A stretch of 64,000 nt of DNA from Saururus chinensis (taxonomy: Eukaryota > Streptophyta > Magnoliopsida > Piperales > Saururaceae), in contig CP141149.1 of NCBI GenBank assembly GCA_035235625.1, positions 29,009,753-29,073,752 of the forward strand. The letters run 5' to 3'. The translations under genes were made by a program, and so were the position numbers. The notes beneath the pieces are model-generated. The model made no database searches. It was not told the DNA's origin and worked only from the letters and a program-made list of their open reading frames with translations. Shown here in pieces: positions 36,575-49,438 of this stretch; within the stretch, counting starts at the first letter, position 1; the number at the start of each line of letters is the position of its first letter.

Positions 36575-37630
36575 ATATACCTAAAAAATTATTGCCAAAA
36601 TATTTTAAAATTGTTGTTAAAACTATTGAACATTGTTATCAAAACATTTTAGCATTGTTGTTTCCTAGGTCGTTTTGACCGAAACATCAAAATCAAAAAG
36701 TTTAGACAAAGAGGTTTTGTTTCATAAAATTAAAACATGTGATCAATTTTTTTTAGAAGAAAACATTTTAGTAGACTAATCAAAATATTTTAATCTTATT
36801 GTTCAAGCGTTTTGATAACAACAATAAAATAAAAAAGTTCACATAGTGAGGTTATGCCTCAAAAGTTTAAAAATTGTGATTACTTTTTTTTTAATAGCTT
36901 TGTATAGAAGCATCAAAACTTTGTAACATTACTATTCAAAAGATTTGAAAAAAGTTTAATTTTTTAACATATATGTCAAAATTTGTGTACATTGAGACTA
37001 AAACAAAAATTTCCCCCAAAACACAGCCCTTGATCTCCTCCACCAACTCCTTCCATTCTTCTACCTTCTCACATACGCCTCAATATTGGCATGTAGATCC
37101 CCACCTTGGGCTGCATCCAAGTTCCCATCATTTCCAGAAAATATACCCCTTGTTGAAGGAATTGTATGGCAGTCAATGTCCCTTTTGCTCAATTTTTCAC
37201 CATCATTGTCATTAGAGTCAGGAGAAGTTGAAGGAGATGGGGTCATTGGTGTTGGATAAAACACCTTCCATTTAGTGTTAAAGAATGATTGGGGCAAAGA
37301 ATGAGAGAGGTTTGCAAAGAATACGACTATAGAAGAGAAGGCAAAGATAGGTAGGTGGAGTGTGAAAGTGTCGCCGCTATTACCATTGCGGGGAGGTGGA
37401 GTCTCTTCTTATGTAGAGAAGGTGGGACAATAGGATAAAGAGGTGTTCCTTGTGAGCTGTAAAAAAATGTCATGACTTTAAGTGATCAAACGGAGTGAGA
37501 CGTGAGGGTGAGGGCAAAAAAGTTTTTTTTAAAAAGCACAAAGCTGAGAAATGAGAATTTTTGTGAAAAATGCTGAAGAATTAAAAATTTTTACTCAATG
37601 ACATTGGCTTTGGTAAAACCTTCCATTAAA

Positions 37631-40600
37631 TAAACACGAGTGGCATCTATGGATTGTAGGAATATTCTTCTAAGCAAATTATGAGAATATTCTTGTAGTA
37701 GATAAGGATCCTTCTTTTATCAACATCCAACATATTATTATATGAGCGTCGTTAATGTGTGCCCAGTGTATACTGATGCCAGTGGGTGTATCCATATAAT
37801 TTCCATCATGTAACTGATGTTAAAACCATCTATCTCAATCCGATAGCAAGCACATATATATAATATGCATCCCATGTATTTAAACTTTGACACATATTAG
37901 TATGTATGTGGTGCACTTGCTCACTAAAATCACTGACAGGCATTACCCATATGGCAAGCAGGCTGGATTTTTTGTCCTATAATATCCGATGGTGTGCAAG
38001 AGGTAACCCATCCGCATTGGAAAAATTTAGGTGAACCTGGGCTTACGCATGATTGCGTGAGTCTTGGATCTATGACTTCGGATTTAGATCCTATAACCCG
38101 CGGTACTTAGGGATTAAAATCTCCTTGAGTAATATAGGCTATCATATCTAAATGACTAAATCCGATAGGCCGTAGAGTATGTGCTCATGCTTGCAAATTA
38201 CATCAGAAGTGAGGCACTCTTAAATGAGACACATCTGCGTATTAACTTTCTCATTAAAATGTCTTATTACAATTTAAAAGAAAAATAAGAGAATTTTTGC
38301 TAAGGCTCAACATTGGCAAGATATTTATTTGAGGCCCATTCAAAAGAGCCCAGGCGCATGTGCGATTGCGTGAGCGCATAAGACCATCATATTTACATAT
38401 GATAGTTATGTTATTTAAGAGGCATTTATTGTCTAAGTAATATAAACAGTTAAATTTCGATCTAATGGCTCAAAGTGCCCGGGCTCATTTCCCGTGTGAA
38501 CTTAGGCTCTTTTAAACCTTTTTGTCTTTTTATTTTTTCCATTTTAACAGTTAAATCTGTTGACCTCCTTATAAATGTTAATATAATTTTTTTTAAAATA
38601 TTTTTAAAATTATATTTATATAATTAAATTAAACGACTAATGAACATGTAGAGAGGGAAATATGAGAGTTATTTGGATCGGTTTCTAAAGTTTCTATCTC
38701 ATCGTTTGTGAGTGACATGACAGCTTCTTGTTCTTACTCGCGGTCCCGTTATGTTAGACAAGCCCTAATTTGCAACCGTACGCCGGTTCCTTATTAGTAA
38801 TCAGCTGCACAGCGATCGTTTTAGTGGGTTCGGTTGCATAATGCAAACAACTGATTGCAGCGTCCGGACGAGGAGTGAAAGGAGCACGTGGGTGGGCGCC
38901 ACCACCATAAATTGCAGAGCCGACCAATGCCCGAGCCAGCCTGGGATGACACGACTGACCATCACGTTCACTTTTTTCTTTTTAAATACAAATGTGCCCT
39001 TGGTTTTTTTTACGCTTGTTTGTTCGTATCGTAATTCGTAAGATGACTAAACACATTATCACGCAGCATCCGATGCCATTTCCATGCTAATGCTACTATG
39101 GTCACTTGTCACTAGACTCTACCTACACTAATGTTGCATCTTGCATGCATCACGTAATGACCGCTCCTTACAGAGGAATTTTCTGGTGTTTCTCCTTTAT
39201 ACATGAAGACATGATAACTAGTGAGTGGAAGGGATAACGAATCAACACGTTGTCACGATAACAAAAATGCTACTGTGACGTGATATATATTTGGACCTGT
39301 GCCTATCAGCTTTATCCTCCGTGCTTCGCCGCTCAGCTTATTGGCATCTAGTGGCAGCATTTTCAATGAAACATGGGCGAAAATGCCTAACGTGGGATAG
39401 TAATTTCCTCGAATGACTTGATGAAATTTGTCACTATTATTCTGTTTATTCATTAGTATATAGTATATCGCATATATATTGTCCAGAAGCCTGTTAAATA
39501 TTCTGTCATCAAGCGAAACAACTGTTGCGGTATTCTCTAGCTGAAAGTGTTGTAACTTGTAAGGCGCCATATACGTCACAACTCAGCGAGGAGCGTGCAC
39601 TTATCTGTCTTAGTACTCACAATTCCTTGCATGCAGAAATGGGCGTACGTATAGCCAGCGTAAACCAGAGAACTGATATCTGAGAAAGAAAGGCGACAGC
39701 CCAAATCTGAGAACACAACAAAATAAACAAATAAAATTAAAACTCCGGTTCTTGTCGACTTAAACGTATATATCCTAATTAGGAAGGCATTTGGGCAAAG
39801 TTAAACAGCTTGATGCTAACATAATCAGCCGCAATTTCTACGAACTCTCTCAAGTCCTAACAGACGATCGAGTTAGGATTTACGTTTAGGCCGTACCAAT
39901 ATACCTCAGAGAACATGCATGACTAATCCTTCTATATATGGAAGAGTGAAGTGAAGGCGAGTGACCTTTTGACCATGTATGAAAGGGAAGTATATATTTG
40001 TCATGCTCTCCACCAAGCATAAGTTATGTATGAGAGTCCTTTATCAATAAAATTGATCACATATTAATATATTAATTTTAGTACCACTAACTCTAAGGAA
40101 ATACAAATATGAATTTACGAGATGTAGGTATGATACAACACAGATGCGGTGATATAATAATTTAAAAAAATTTAAAATATGATACCAGGGATATGTATAT
40201 TAAATACTATTTTTATATAATTTTAAATTAGTCAGTGTATTAAAATTTTAATTATAATAAAAATATAATTATTTGTTTAAAATGTTATAACAAATACCTT
40301 AATTTTGTAAGGAAAGTTATAAAATAGGACACTCAAACAGCTGTATCCGATACATATGCCTAATTTTGAAGTGTCTTTGCCTTTTAGACTGAAGCTAACA
40401 TGCGTTTGTATGTACCATCGATCTTAAATATAAAGGATTCTTATGAATAACTTACGCTTAACTCATTGTGTGGGAGTAGTATAAATTCTTCCATATGGAA
40501 GCTAAAGTATTCCCCTCCAGAAGTGTGAATGGGCTGGAAGGCGAGACCCGAGTTTGGTAGGGAAACGCGCGGGGCCGTTTGCGCGCGCATTTAACAAGTC

Positions 40601-41273
40601 CTCTGAATGTTAGTTGGATTTCCCTCACAGGCGCTTTATAATTGTATCCATGCGTACAATTCACCATTAATTCTGCATCTCATTATGCAATGTTTTATGC
40701 GTATCCTTGTGAAATTTTTGTCTGGGTAAATATTTCTGTGGAGATAATACATACTAACCCTGTCAGGCAGTCTAGTCAGGATCAGGACCAAGATTTCTTC
40801 CCTCCAAATCCGATGTGTCTTAGCTGGAAGGACAACGACTGTCGGCCCCACTTCCTGCATTTACTTGGTAGCTAATGTATATTTAATCGTCCAATGTGCT
40901 TTAGTCTCTAATATAATTTGTTATGGAGACCAACGTCTCACCCATGGAAGCTACTACAAATTAATGGCGCATATATGCATTTATAATTGTAATCAGCTGG
41001 TGCCCTTTCACCAGCGTGCAAATCGACGGGCGTGTATTAGCATACAAGTTTCACGTAAATAAAATTTAATGTTTATGATAATTTGTACGGTAATACATGC
41101 GCTATCGATTTTGGGTGATATCCACGGCCAGCAAACTTTCACCAGCCTCACGACTCGCTAATTAATTATACGTGCATTGATCAGTATGGATCCTGGCAGC
41201 TTGCAGTTTAGTATCCGATTTCATCCCTATCTCCAACCACCAGTACAAGCTACCCCACCACTCCAACCGGCAA
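37631..41273. other. spacer before the first aquaporin
   Basis: About 3.6 kb without a recognised gene. A MITE-like repeat lies at 38339-38517. Open frames at 38841-39041, 39253-39579 and 40458-41062 have no known domain and overlap on opposite strands. The last kilobase should contain the promoter of aquaporin copy A. Confidence 0.4.
38339..38517. repeat. MITE-like repeat related to 61834-62033
   Basis: The ends TTCAAAAGAGCCCAGG and (complement) GTTTAAAAGAGCCTAAG form imperfect inverted repeats. The complement of the right half (GAGCCCGGGCACTTTGAGCC, then ATTAGATC) resembles the arms of the fold-back element at 61834. Confidence 0.45.
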
Positions 41274-41397
41274 TTGGCTGATCCCATTCACACTCTCCCC
41301 CAGATTAGTATAAGTGTTCTTCCAGCTTCAAAGCAGTGACCCGACCAGAGCTAGCCCAGATTGCCACTCTCTGCAGTAGATCGTTGCTGGGGAAAAG

Positions 41398-42252
41398 ATG
41401 CCGTCAGTGCCGTTCTCCAGACTCGCCGTCGGTCGGCCTGAAGAGGCCTACCACCCTGATGCCCTACGGGCTGCCTTGGCCGAGTTCTTCGGAGTCCTCA
41501 TCTTCGTCTTTGCCGGCCAGGGATCCGGCATGGCCTTCAGTAAGTTCATTCCTCACCTTCCCTACCCTAGACCAAGACAATGCTCATGTAAATTGTATGC
41601 TCACATTACACGTCTTTAAATGTATGCAGGCAAGTTGACAGATAATGGGTCGACCACCCCGGCGGGCCTGATCGCGGCCTCACTGGCCCACGGCTTCGGG
41701 CTGTTCATAGGTGTGTCGGTGGCGGCCAACATCTCCGGGGGCCATGTCAACCCGGCTGTCACGTTCGGTGCCTTCGTCGGGGGAAACATCACCCTCTTAC
41801 GGGGCATCCTGTACTGGATAGGCCAGCTACTGGGCTCCGTGGTTGCCTGCCTCCTCCTCAAGTTCTGCACCCACGGCATGACCACCACTGCCTTCTCCCT
41901 CTCCACCGACGTCACCGTCTGGGACGCCTTCGTCTTCGAGATCGTCATGACCTTCGGCCTCGTCTACACCGTCTACGCCACGGCCATTGACCCCAGTAAG
42001 GGTACGCTGGGCACCATCGCCCCACTTGCCATTGGCCTGGTCGTGGGCGCCAACATCTTGGCCGGTGGGGCCTTCGACGGGGCCTCCATGAACCCGGCCG
42101 TGTCGTTTGGGCCGGCGCTCGTCAGCTGGACGTGGAAGCACCAGTGGGTGTACTGGGCCGGGCCCTTGGTTGGAGGTGGGCTCGCGGGCCTGATCTACGA
42201 GCACTGCTTCATTACCCGCACGCACGAACCCTTGCCAGCCGCCGAATTTTAG
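41398..42252 (+). CDS. tonoplast intrinsic protein, TIP1-type aquaporin, copy A
   Basis: Two exons, 41398-41539 and 41630-42252, are joined across a 90-bp GT-AG intron in the codon before KLTDNG, giving 254 residues, normal for TIP1. Both pore motifs are present: [11 protein letters not shown] and [15 protein letters not shown]. Six membrane spans can be traced, including [55 protein letters not shown] and [18 protein letters not shown]. The C-terminus HEPLPAAEF is typical. TIP1 proteins carry water and small solutes across the vacuolar membrane. The coding sequence is strikingly GC-rich in an AT-rich setting. It is one of a tandem pair with the gene at 58927. The subgroup within TIP1 is not resolved. 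Confidence 0.95.
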
Positions 42253-44076
42253 ACATCCTTTGGAGCCTCTTTCTCCATCCATTTTTTTATTGTTGTATGA
42301 ACTTTTTCTTTCCAGGTGTTTCTCTGACGCTCTGCGCTTCTCATCTGTTTCAATTCTTCTGGGGATGGTGTTGCTGGGTTGAACTGTGTCATAAGAGATC
42401 TGTTTGGGTCGTTGTGTGTCGTTCTAGTGTGATTTAGCCTTAATTTGGGCTGCTGGGTTCATTTCTTCTTCTTTGCTGGCTTCATTTACTTTGTGAAATT
42501 CATACTATCTCCCACGGATGATGCCGGTTGCTCATGTTTGTCTAGAGTTTTTTCCTCACTATGTTTTGTTAGAAAATGTAACATTACCATATAGTACTCT
42601 CTTCCTCCCACATTATTTGTCTCATATAAATAAAACGTTATCCCACATTAATTATCTTATTCCTGGGCCTATTTGAATACAACTTTAGATTTTAAAGAAA
42701 AATAATTTTGGATTATTTTCCATGTAAAATATTAAATCAACTCATAAGTGTCTTTGAAACTTAACCCCCCTCCGGATGGTAAAAGGCTTTTTAAATGATC
42801 ATTTTTCTTTCTCATCCAATCATACCCTTAAATATGGTAATCTCAATAAAAAATAGAAAAATTTATAGAGCTACTAGAGAGGAGAAAGCTAATCGGTTTT
42901 TACTTAAAATATTACAAAAGTATACAAAAAAACAAGACATTTAATCAAATCAATTTAGACCATTTCTATGTTGCAACTTCCGAGGGTCATATCTTACACC
43001 TACGTACAAACTCGAATGCTTGTATTTTTTGTAGGTATTGAATTTGTCTCATGGCTCGAGCTCTATCAACTAAGAGGTAATATGGAATAATTCTCTTGCA
43101 CCCAATTATGATGGTAAATTGCAATGACAATTTCAATGGCCAATTGTGATAACATGTTTGCCTTACAAATAAAGATACATGTATTCAATTCAATTGTAGG
43201 GGGAAGATGGGCCGGTTGTCTTGCTAATAAATCATCTCTCCTTTTTTTAGAGGCATTTTAAAGCTCATTTTTAGTGGATTGACTAGCTTACAAAGGCAAT
43301 TGAGATGGTTGATGTATGGGTCATCGAGTGTATTGTGAAGGTAATTGTGATAGACTTAAGATGGTCATTGAGTGTGTTGCGAAGGTAAATACGACAGACT
43401 TGCAATGAACATTTAGTGTGTTGCGAAGGTAATTGCTATGGTCATTTAGTATGCTGTGAAGGTAATTAAAATGGTATTGCAATGGTCATTGAGTGTGCTG
43501 TGAGGATAATTGCAATTGTCATTGAGTATGTTGCGAAGGTAATTTGCAATGGCTTGTGATGGTCATTGAATGTGCTGTGAAGATGATTGCGAGGGTCATT
43601 AATTGTTTTGCAAAGATAATTATGATATTATGCGATAGTCATTGAGTGTGTTACAAAGGTAATTGAGATGATCTTGCGAAAGGCATTGTGATGCTTGCAA
43701 CGGTCATTGGGTTTGTTGTGAAGGTACTTTCCATCCTCTTGCAGTAGTCATTGGATTAGTTGTGAAGGTAATTGTGATGGTGTGTAATCTTATGAAATTT
43801 ACCTTTGCATAAATAGCAAAATTACCATAATAATGAACCATGTTATACAACATAGAGCTAACTCAAAACTTAAATTATATGGAGTACATCATACTAATAT
43901 CCTACGACCTAGATACCAATCGAAGCTCAAGACACACAATTGGTTACATGTTGATTGGCCTCTAGGAGGTGAGGCAGTTGTGTCAGAGTCCTTTGCACCA
44001 ATTGTGCCAAAATGAAAGTGTCATACACTTTTGAGATTCTATGCACCTTTTCTTTGGTATGTCCCTTGGTCTTTTA
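42253..44076. other. 3' flank of aquaporin copy A, duplicated spacer
   Basis: Bases 42253 to about 43055 (3' UTR and following) have no counterpart beside copy B. From about 43060 the spacer matches 59950 onward, including the degenerate tandem repeat, up to the hAT insertion at 44077. No gene was seen. Confidence 0.6.
43270..43790. repeat. degenerate tandem repeat, GGTCATTGAGTGTGTTG unit, copy A
   Basis: About a dozen imperfect units of 35-50 bp contain GTCATTGAGTGTGTTGCGAA followed by GGTAATTG and a GATGGT block. The same array occurs at 60170-60690 downstream of copy B, so it existed before the duplication. Confidence 0.75.
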
Positions 44077-45704
44077 GTTGTGAGTAGGGGTGCTAATGAG
44101 TCGAGCCAGCTCGTTGAGTAAGGGTGTCTCGACTTGACTCAACTCGAAAATAGCTCAACTCGAAGCGGCTCAGCTCGAACTCAACTTGAATTCGAACATA
44201 TTTGAGTCGAGCTCGTGCATACCTTGGCTCGACTCGACTCGACTCGAATAAAACTCGAACTTGGCTCGTACTCGACTCGAACTCGAATGAAACATAAATA
44301 TATTTTATAATATACATAAATACATATTAATACCTATATGTACATATGCACAATTTGAAATTTAGTTGTGTCATAGAAATTTAACTTAATAAAGTATATA
44401 CATATATAGTACAATTGGTAAAAAATGGGATATATTATAGTCTATACTACATATTAAACTATATGCCAATTATCAAACAAAAATGTATCGGCAATACTAT
44501 CTATTATTTCTACATGTCAAATAAATTATGATATATTTTTTCAAATTTTGTGTAAAGTGAAATAATTAAAATTTTAAATTTTATAATAATTTGCTAAAAG
44601 TTATTTATTTCATAGGATAAAAGCAAGTTATATTCATTTAAGATTAGTCAAAGAAGACAAAACTCAGTTTCTTGTTGCTAGTATAATATGATTTGCTTAA
44701 TAATCATTATTCGAATACTGAGATAGAAACCTACCTAAGACATCTCACCACATACTGAGACCAACATTGAGGGTAGTTATAACCCAAAGATAAAATCCCA
44801 AAGAAGGGACAACATTGATTATATAATTAGATGTTATATATTTATACATACTAAATTAATAATAATATTTTAATATCATATATACTGGAGAGTTGGGAGC
44901 AATTAAAGCTCAAGTAGAGAGTAGTTTGAGGCTTTGAGCGAGTTTTCTATGAGCACATATTAACTTTTATTTTTACCATTTTGTATAATTTTAAAGAAAA
45001 AATTATTATAAGTCAAAATATGTACTTGGTGCACATTAGATCACAAGAAGGGCAATCAAATATACAACTCTCATGTTGCGTTATTAAAAGCCACTACACT
45101 ATTAAAATTGTGTAACAATAATGCATATTGCATGTGCCCATTGTATGTTTTATATGCATAATAAGGGGACTCAATTTAAAATAAATATAGTGATAAAATT
45201 GATAAGCTCAATTTCGTACGCTCCACTCATCAGCATGCACCGAACATAATTGAATTTGTGTAGCCCAAGTACTTTTGTTAACATTTACGGTGTATGCTGG
45301 TCGTTATAAATAGAACTTTAGTATAAAATAAATAAAATTATAAAAATATTATTCAATAACCGTTAACCCAAGCTTGTCAGCTAACCCAAGTAGCCAAACA
45401 CCATATTTAAATCTTCAACCAAATTTATAATTCCCCGTCCTTGGACCAACCCGGCTCCAATGGGCGCTGCTCCTTGTTAGTTTATTTTATCCGTCAGATT
45501 GAAGGATCTAATAGCTCCCATCAAACCTATAATCTCCCTCAAAACCTCTCGTTAGAAACCCTACCGCCATCTGGCTGACTCTTTGCTTCTCTAGCAATTG
45601 GCTATCCGCATCCGGCTGCCACACTTTGGCTCTTTGCTTCGTCCGTCAAAGCTCCATAGGTAAGCCGAATCTTTCCCTCTTACTATCTTGTCTGTTGTTA
45701 TGCT

Positions 45705-46220
45705 CAGTGTTTTAAAACCGGCCCGGCCATCGACACGGATTGGTCGCCGGGCCTGTTCAAATGGGTTCAACCGTGGGTCAACCTGGGTTGACCCATTTCT
45801 CAATATATTATATGAAATATAAATTTAGTAATGTAATTATATGCAAAATCATCGTAGCCCAGTGGGTAGAGCGAGTGTGTGCATTTTTTGGGCCTGTGTT
45901 CGAATCCCGTCGCCATGAGAAATTTTTTCTGTAAGCATTATACAATTAAAATATGTGTAAATAAAATAGAAATAACTATTTACACAACTAAAAACCATGG
46001 CCCAGTGGGTGAGGCTTGGCGTTGGGCTCTGTTTGCGTGAGTTCTTAGTTTAGATTGTGAACCGGTCCAGCCCAGCTGGCCGGGTTGGCGGTTCAACCGG
46101 CTGGGTTGTACTAACCCGGCCGGGTCAATATGACCCAGTAAAAAAGGTAACCCGACCCGTTTTATAGGCCAGGTCCGGTTGAACCCGGTCTGACCGGCCG
46201 GGTCGGGTTTTAAAACAGTG
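45705..46220. mobile_element. 516-bp GC-rich TIR element with tRNA-like modules
   Basis: The ends are CAGTGTTTTAAAACCGGCCC and, as complement, CACTGTTTTAAAACCCGACC, with GTTATGCT duplicated on both sides (45697-45704 and 46221-46228). The 8-bp duplication and CA(G/C)TG start fit a non-autonomous hAT; a ninth shared base leaves a MULE possible. The GC-rich arms surround an AT-rich centre. That centre contains an A-box-like TAGCCCAGTGGGTAGAGC at about 45856 and a B-box-like GTTCGAATCCC near 45899, then a second A-box-like GGCCCAGTGGGTGAGG at about 46000. It sits inside the leader intron of the large hAT. Confidence 0.75.
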
Positions 46221-48196
46221 GTTATGCTCATGCTGCAGGAAGCTTGTCATTTTCGTTTCATGAATATCTCCTGACATCGAGATATTGAAACTTTTACAAG
46301 GGAGGGACCACCAAGGGGACAAGGGTTCAATAAACTACTATTGTTTTATTCTTTTAAGTTCTAAGTTTGACGAGCTCGGTTTTGCACAGAGTTTCTTTTG
46401 GAAATGTTTTCACTTGGCTCACTATTGAATGGGGCCCTTCACTGAATGATTTATTCTTTCTGTTTCCTTTTGTTTTTTTATTCTCTGACATCGTACTTCA
46501 CTCCATCTCTTTGTTTTTTAACTCCCCGCATAACTACATTTGTTGATTGTTTTTTATCTACTTACTTACCAGAGGTGCATTCTTGAATTAAATAATAATA
46601 GATGTAATTTTTTTAATTAAAATGGGCTTATTGTTACTTGACAATGTCCAACTTTGAGGAGGGACCACCATTAGTCCATTACACAAGTCTTTCTATATAC
46701 CCTATTGTCTAGGTCACATCTTAACTATTGTAGTAAAGATCTAATAGTATTTTATTTACCCATAATTTTCTCTGGATGTTTTCTTTATTCATACTTTAAA
46801 GGATTAATAGTTGTGATTCTAATTATAATTTTGTCATTTGCCTTTTATAATGTCAAAATTTACTTTGATTGCTATTGTTCTGGTTTAATTATAAATTTGA
46901 TAGTTGTGGTTCTAATTATGATTGTTGCTTGCTTTAAATATTATCATCTTATATTTTGTTTGATATTGTAGGGCTTAACTATATTTTTCTTTGTTTATCC
47001 ATTTGATGTGAGATTCTTCTCATACTCCTATATGAGGGAATTATTTTGTTACTTTTGAAGCTACGTACATGATTTAGATGTTTTACTTCTATCTTTTTAG
47101 TTGTTCTTTACTTGTTTTTATTTATTTTTTAGTTGTTAAATACTTGTTAAAATTGTTATTTACTTGTATTTTTTTTCTTTACATGGTGAGGTTTCTTTCA
47201 GTCAAATGGCTAGTCAGGGATCACAAGTTGGAATTCAAGGTGCTGCAGATACTCTTGAAATCATTAATGAAGAGGCAAGAGTGGAACATATGGATCAGGG
47301 TACTATAGAAGGTGAGTCTGCAACAGTGGAAGGACAAAATGTAGCTGCTCAAGGTGACAATGAGGGTCAAAGAAAGGGTGCTAAAAGATTCAAAGCATGG
47401 AATGATTTTGTGCAAGTGAAGGTGAGGGGTGATGAGTTGGCTAACAAGTGCAATCATTGCTGGAAATGCTACAAGGCATCAAACTCAGGTCCTACATCAC
47501 AAATGATTAGGCATTTAAAAAAATGCCCAAGACTATCCAAGGCCAAAGGTCAGGAAGAACTATCATTTGTAAAAGATTTGAATGAAGAGGACCAAGAGGT
47601 AGTCAGTCTAATAAATTACAAGTATGATAAGGAGAAGGTTAAGAGGGTGGTTGCAAAGCTATTAATCATGGATGAGAGGCCATTTAAATAAGTTGAGAGC
47701 AAGTTGTTTAATTTGTTGTGTAAGTGCTTACAACCCCGACATGAGTCATTTTCAAGGCACACTATAAGAAATGAGGCAATGAAGCTCTACAAAGAGGAGA
47801 AAGAGAAGTTAAAGAACAAGTTGATGAAGGTGGAAAGTATTTGCCTTACAAGTGACGCTTGGACGTCTAGGACATCCAAGCATTACATGTCGCTCACGGC
47901 ACATTATGTGGATGAAGACTGGAAGTTGCAAAAATGAATACTTAACTTTCGGTATTTTCCTCCACCGCATACTGGGATAGAGATGTCTAAAATGATGAAG
48001 ACATTTCTTTTAGAGTGGGGTATAGATGGTAAAGTCTTGACACTCACTCTTGATAATACTTCATCTAATGATGCTATGGTGAAGATTCTTAAAGAAGGCA
48101 TGCCAACCACTTCAAAGTTTCAAGTGATGGGGAAAGTATTCCATTTGAGATGTTGTGTTCATATTTTGAATCTAATTGTTCAAGTTGGGTTGACTC

Positions 48197-49438
48197 TAGG
48201 GCTGTAAATGAGCCGAGCTAGCTCATGAGCAAACTTGGCTCGGTTAGGCTTTGCTCGAGTTAAACTCGACTCGAATCAGGCTCGACTCGAACTCGATTCG
48301 AGCTCGAATAAGTTCGAGCTGAGCTTGAGCCGACCCCTGTTCGACTCGGCTCGGCTCGAATAAAACTCGAACTCGATGCTACTCGACTCGACCTCGAGCT
48401 CTAACTCGAATATAATTTTAAAATTATATATAAATAATGTATATATATGCATATTTTATATAAACATAATTGTTAATTTAAATACATATTTATAACATAC
48501 TCCCTCCATTCTTAGATTAATAGCTCTATTTGATTAGTTCATTTTGAAAAATTTAATTGAGTTATTAATCTAAGACGAATGGAATATATAAAATGACATA
48601 TAATCACATATTTATATACTAATATTATGTATCATATTGATATATGAGACCCGTTTATATTAGTCAAGGCTCACTCACGACTATGTGAGTATAGATGACA
48701 TACATCATCATATTACGATATAAGAAGCATGACATTTGTGGACCAACCTTAGTTTAGAAAAGAATGATTAAATATTAATTTAAAAGTTGAAGCATGACAT
48801 TGGGACCATCCTCATCTTACAAAATGTATATCTTTTTACATGTACTTCAGAATTTTTTAGAGGCACACTAAGATTATAGAATAACTTTTTTATTAGTGAT
48901 TTATAAGCATGTAAAGAAAAGAAAACACAAAAAAGTAGATGACAATGTTGCCTAAATAATTTTTTATCTTTTACATATTTTTTAGTGATTATATGTACAT
49001 AAAGAGAGAAAAATAATAATGTTGCATTTTTTTAGCATATGTAACTAAAACTTATTTGTCATAGTTTTCTTCTTTCATAGTGACTATAATCAAATATTCA
49101 CGGTGTAGTCATAATACTTGTTGAAGTATATTAGTTAATATTTAATACTAAAAGTATATTAGTATATGTAATACTTCATATACTTTATATTTATATATAG
49201 ATTATTTTTATTTTTTTAGTTCGAGCCCAGTTCGAGCCAAGGCTTATGATTCACTTATTCAAGTTCGAGCTCGAGCTCGAGCTCGAGCCAAGCTTTAGAT
49301 TTCTAAATCGAGCCGAGCTCAAGCTAAAAAGTTCGAGTTTATTCGAGCTTCGAGTCGAGCTCGAGCCGAGCTTCAGCAGTTTGAGCTCGAGCCGAAACAG
49401 CCTAATACTCGGCTCAGCTCGGCTCGTTAACACCCCTG
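48197..49438. mobile_element. nested non-autonomous hAT, 1,242 bp
   Basis: The termini are TAGGGCTGTAAATGAGCCGA and, as complement, CAGGGGTGTTAACGAGCCGA, with GTTGACTC duplicated at 48189-48196 and 49439-49446. It splits the transposase between QVGLT and HIKGV. Terminal and subterminal sequence (GAGCTCGAGC-rich) matches the host hAT, so it belongs to the same family and was presumably mobilised by it. There is no coding capacity. Confidence 0.9.
48500..48583. repeat. 84-bp Stowaway-like MITE
   Basis: The left end CTCCCTCCATTCTTAGATTA and the right end TAATCTAAGACGAATGGA form inverted repeats, with inner arms TAGCTCTATTTGA and TTTAATTGAGTTA. It lies within the nested hAT and resembles the element at 6298-6401. 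The right-hand target base is unclear. Confidence 0.55.

Larger units (their letters stand above)
34151..37630. mobile_element. large fold-back (long-TIR) element carrying PPR fragments
   Basis: The two halves are inverted copies. Left-arm blocks such as TTCTCATTTTTCAGCTTTGT, CCCTCACCCTCAC and TTCTCTTCTATAGTC-type sequence recur as complement in 37280-37620. Toward the centre both arms become long runs of AT-rich units containing AATGTTAAAATATTTTGAC. The approximate ends share ATGGAAG and ATGTCATT. Long arms plus host gene pieces suggest a Pack-MULE or fold-back element. No transposase and no clean target duplication were found, so the boundaries are accurate only to about 20 bases. Confidence 0.6.

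Noticed and set aside
41616-42282. Antisense open frames across the aquaporin exon 2 (also 59124-59838)
   Set aside because: Shadow frames caused by high third-position GC; the plus-strand TIP reading has all family motifs.
43270-43790. A CRISPR-like repeat-spacer pattern in the spacer array
   Set aside because: Units are degenerate and vary in length, with no constant repeats or unique spacers, in a plant nuclear context; an ordinary minisatellite.
45850-45915. A possible functional tRNA gene in the GC-rich TIR element
   Set aside because: A- and B-box-like motifs exist, but the acceptor and anticodon stems do not pair well; described as tRNA-like only.
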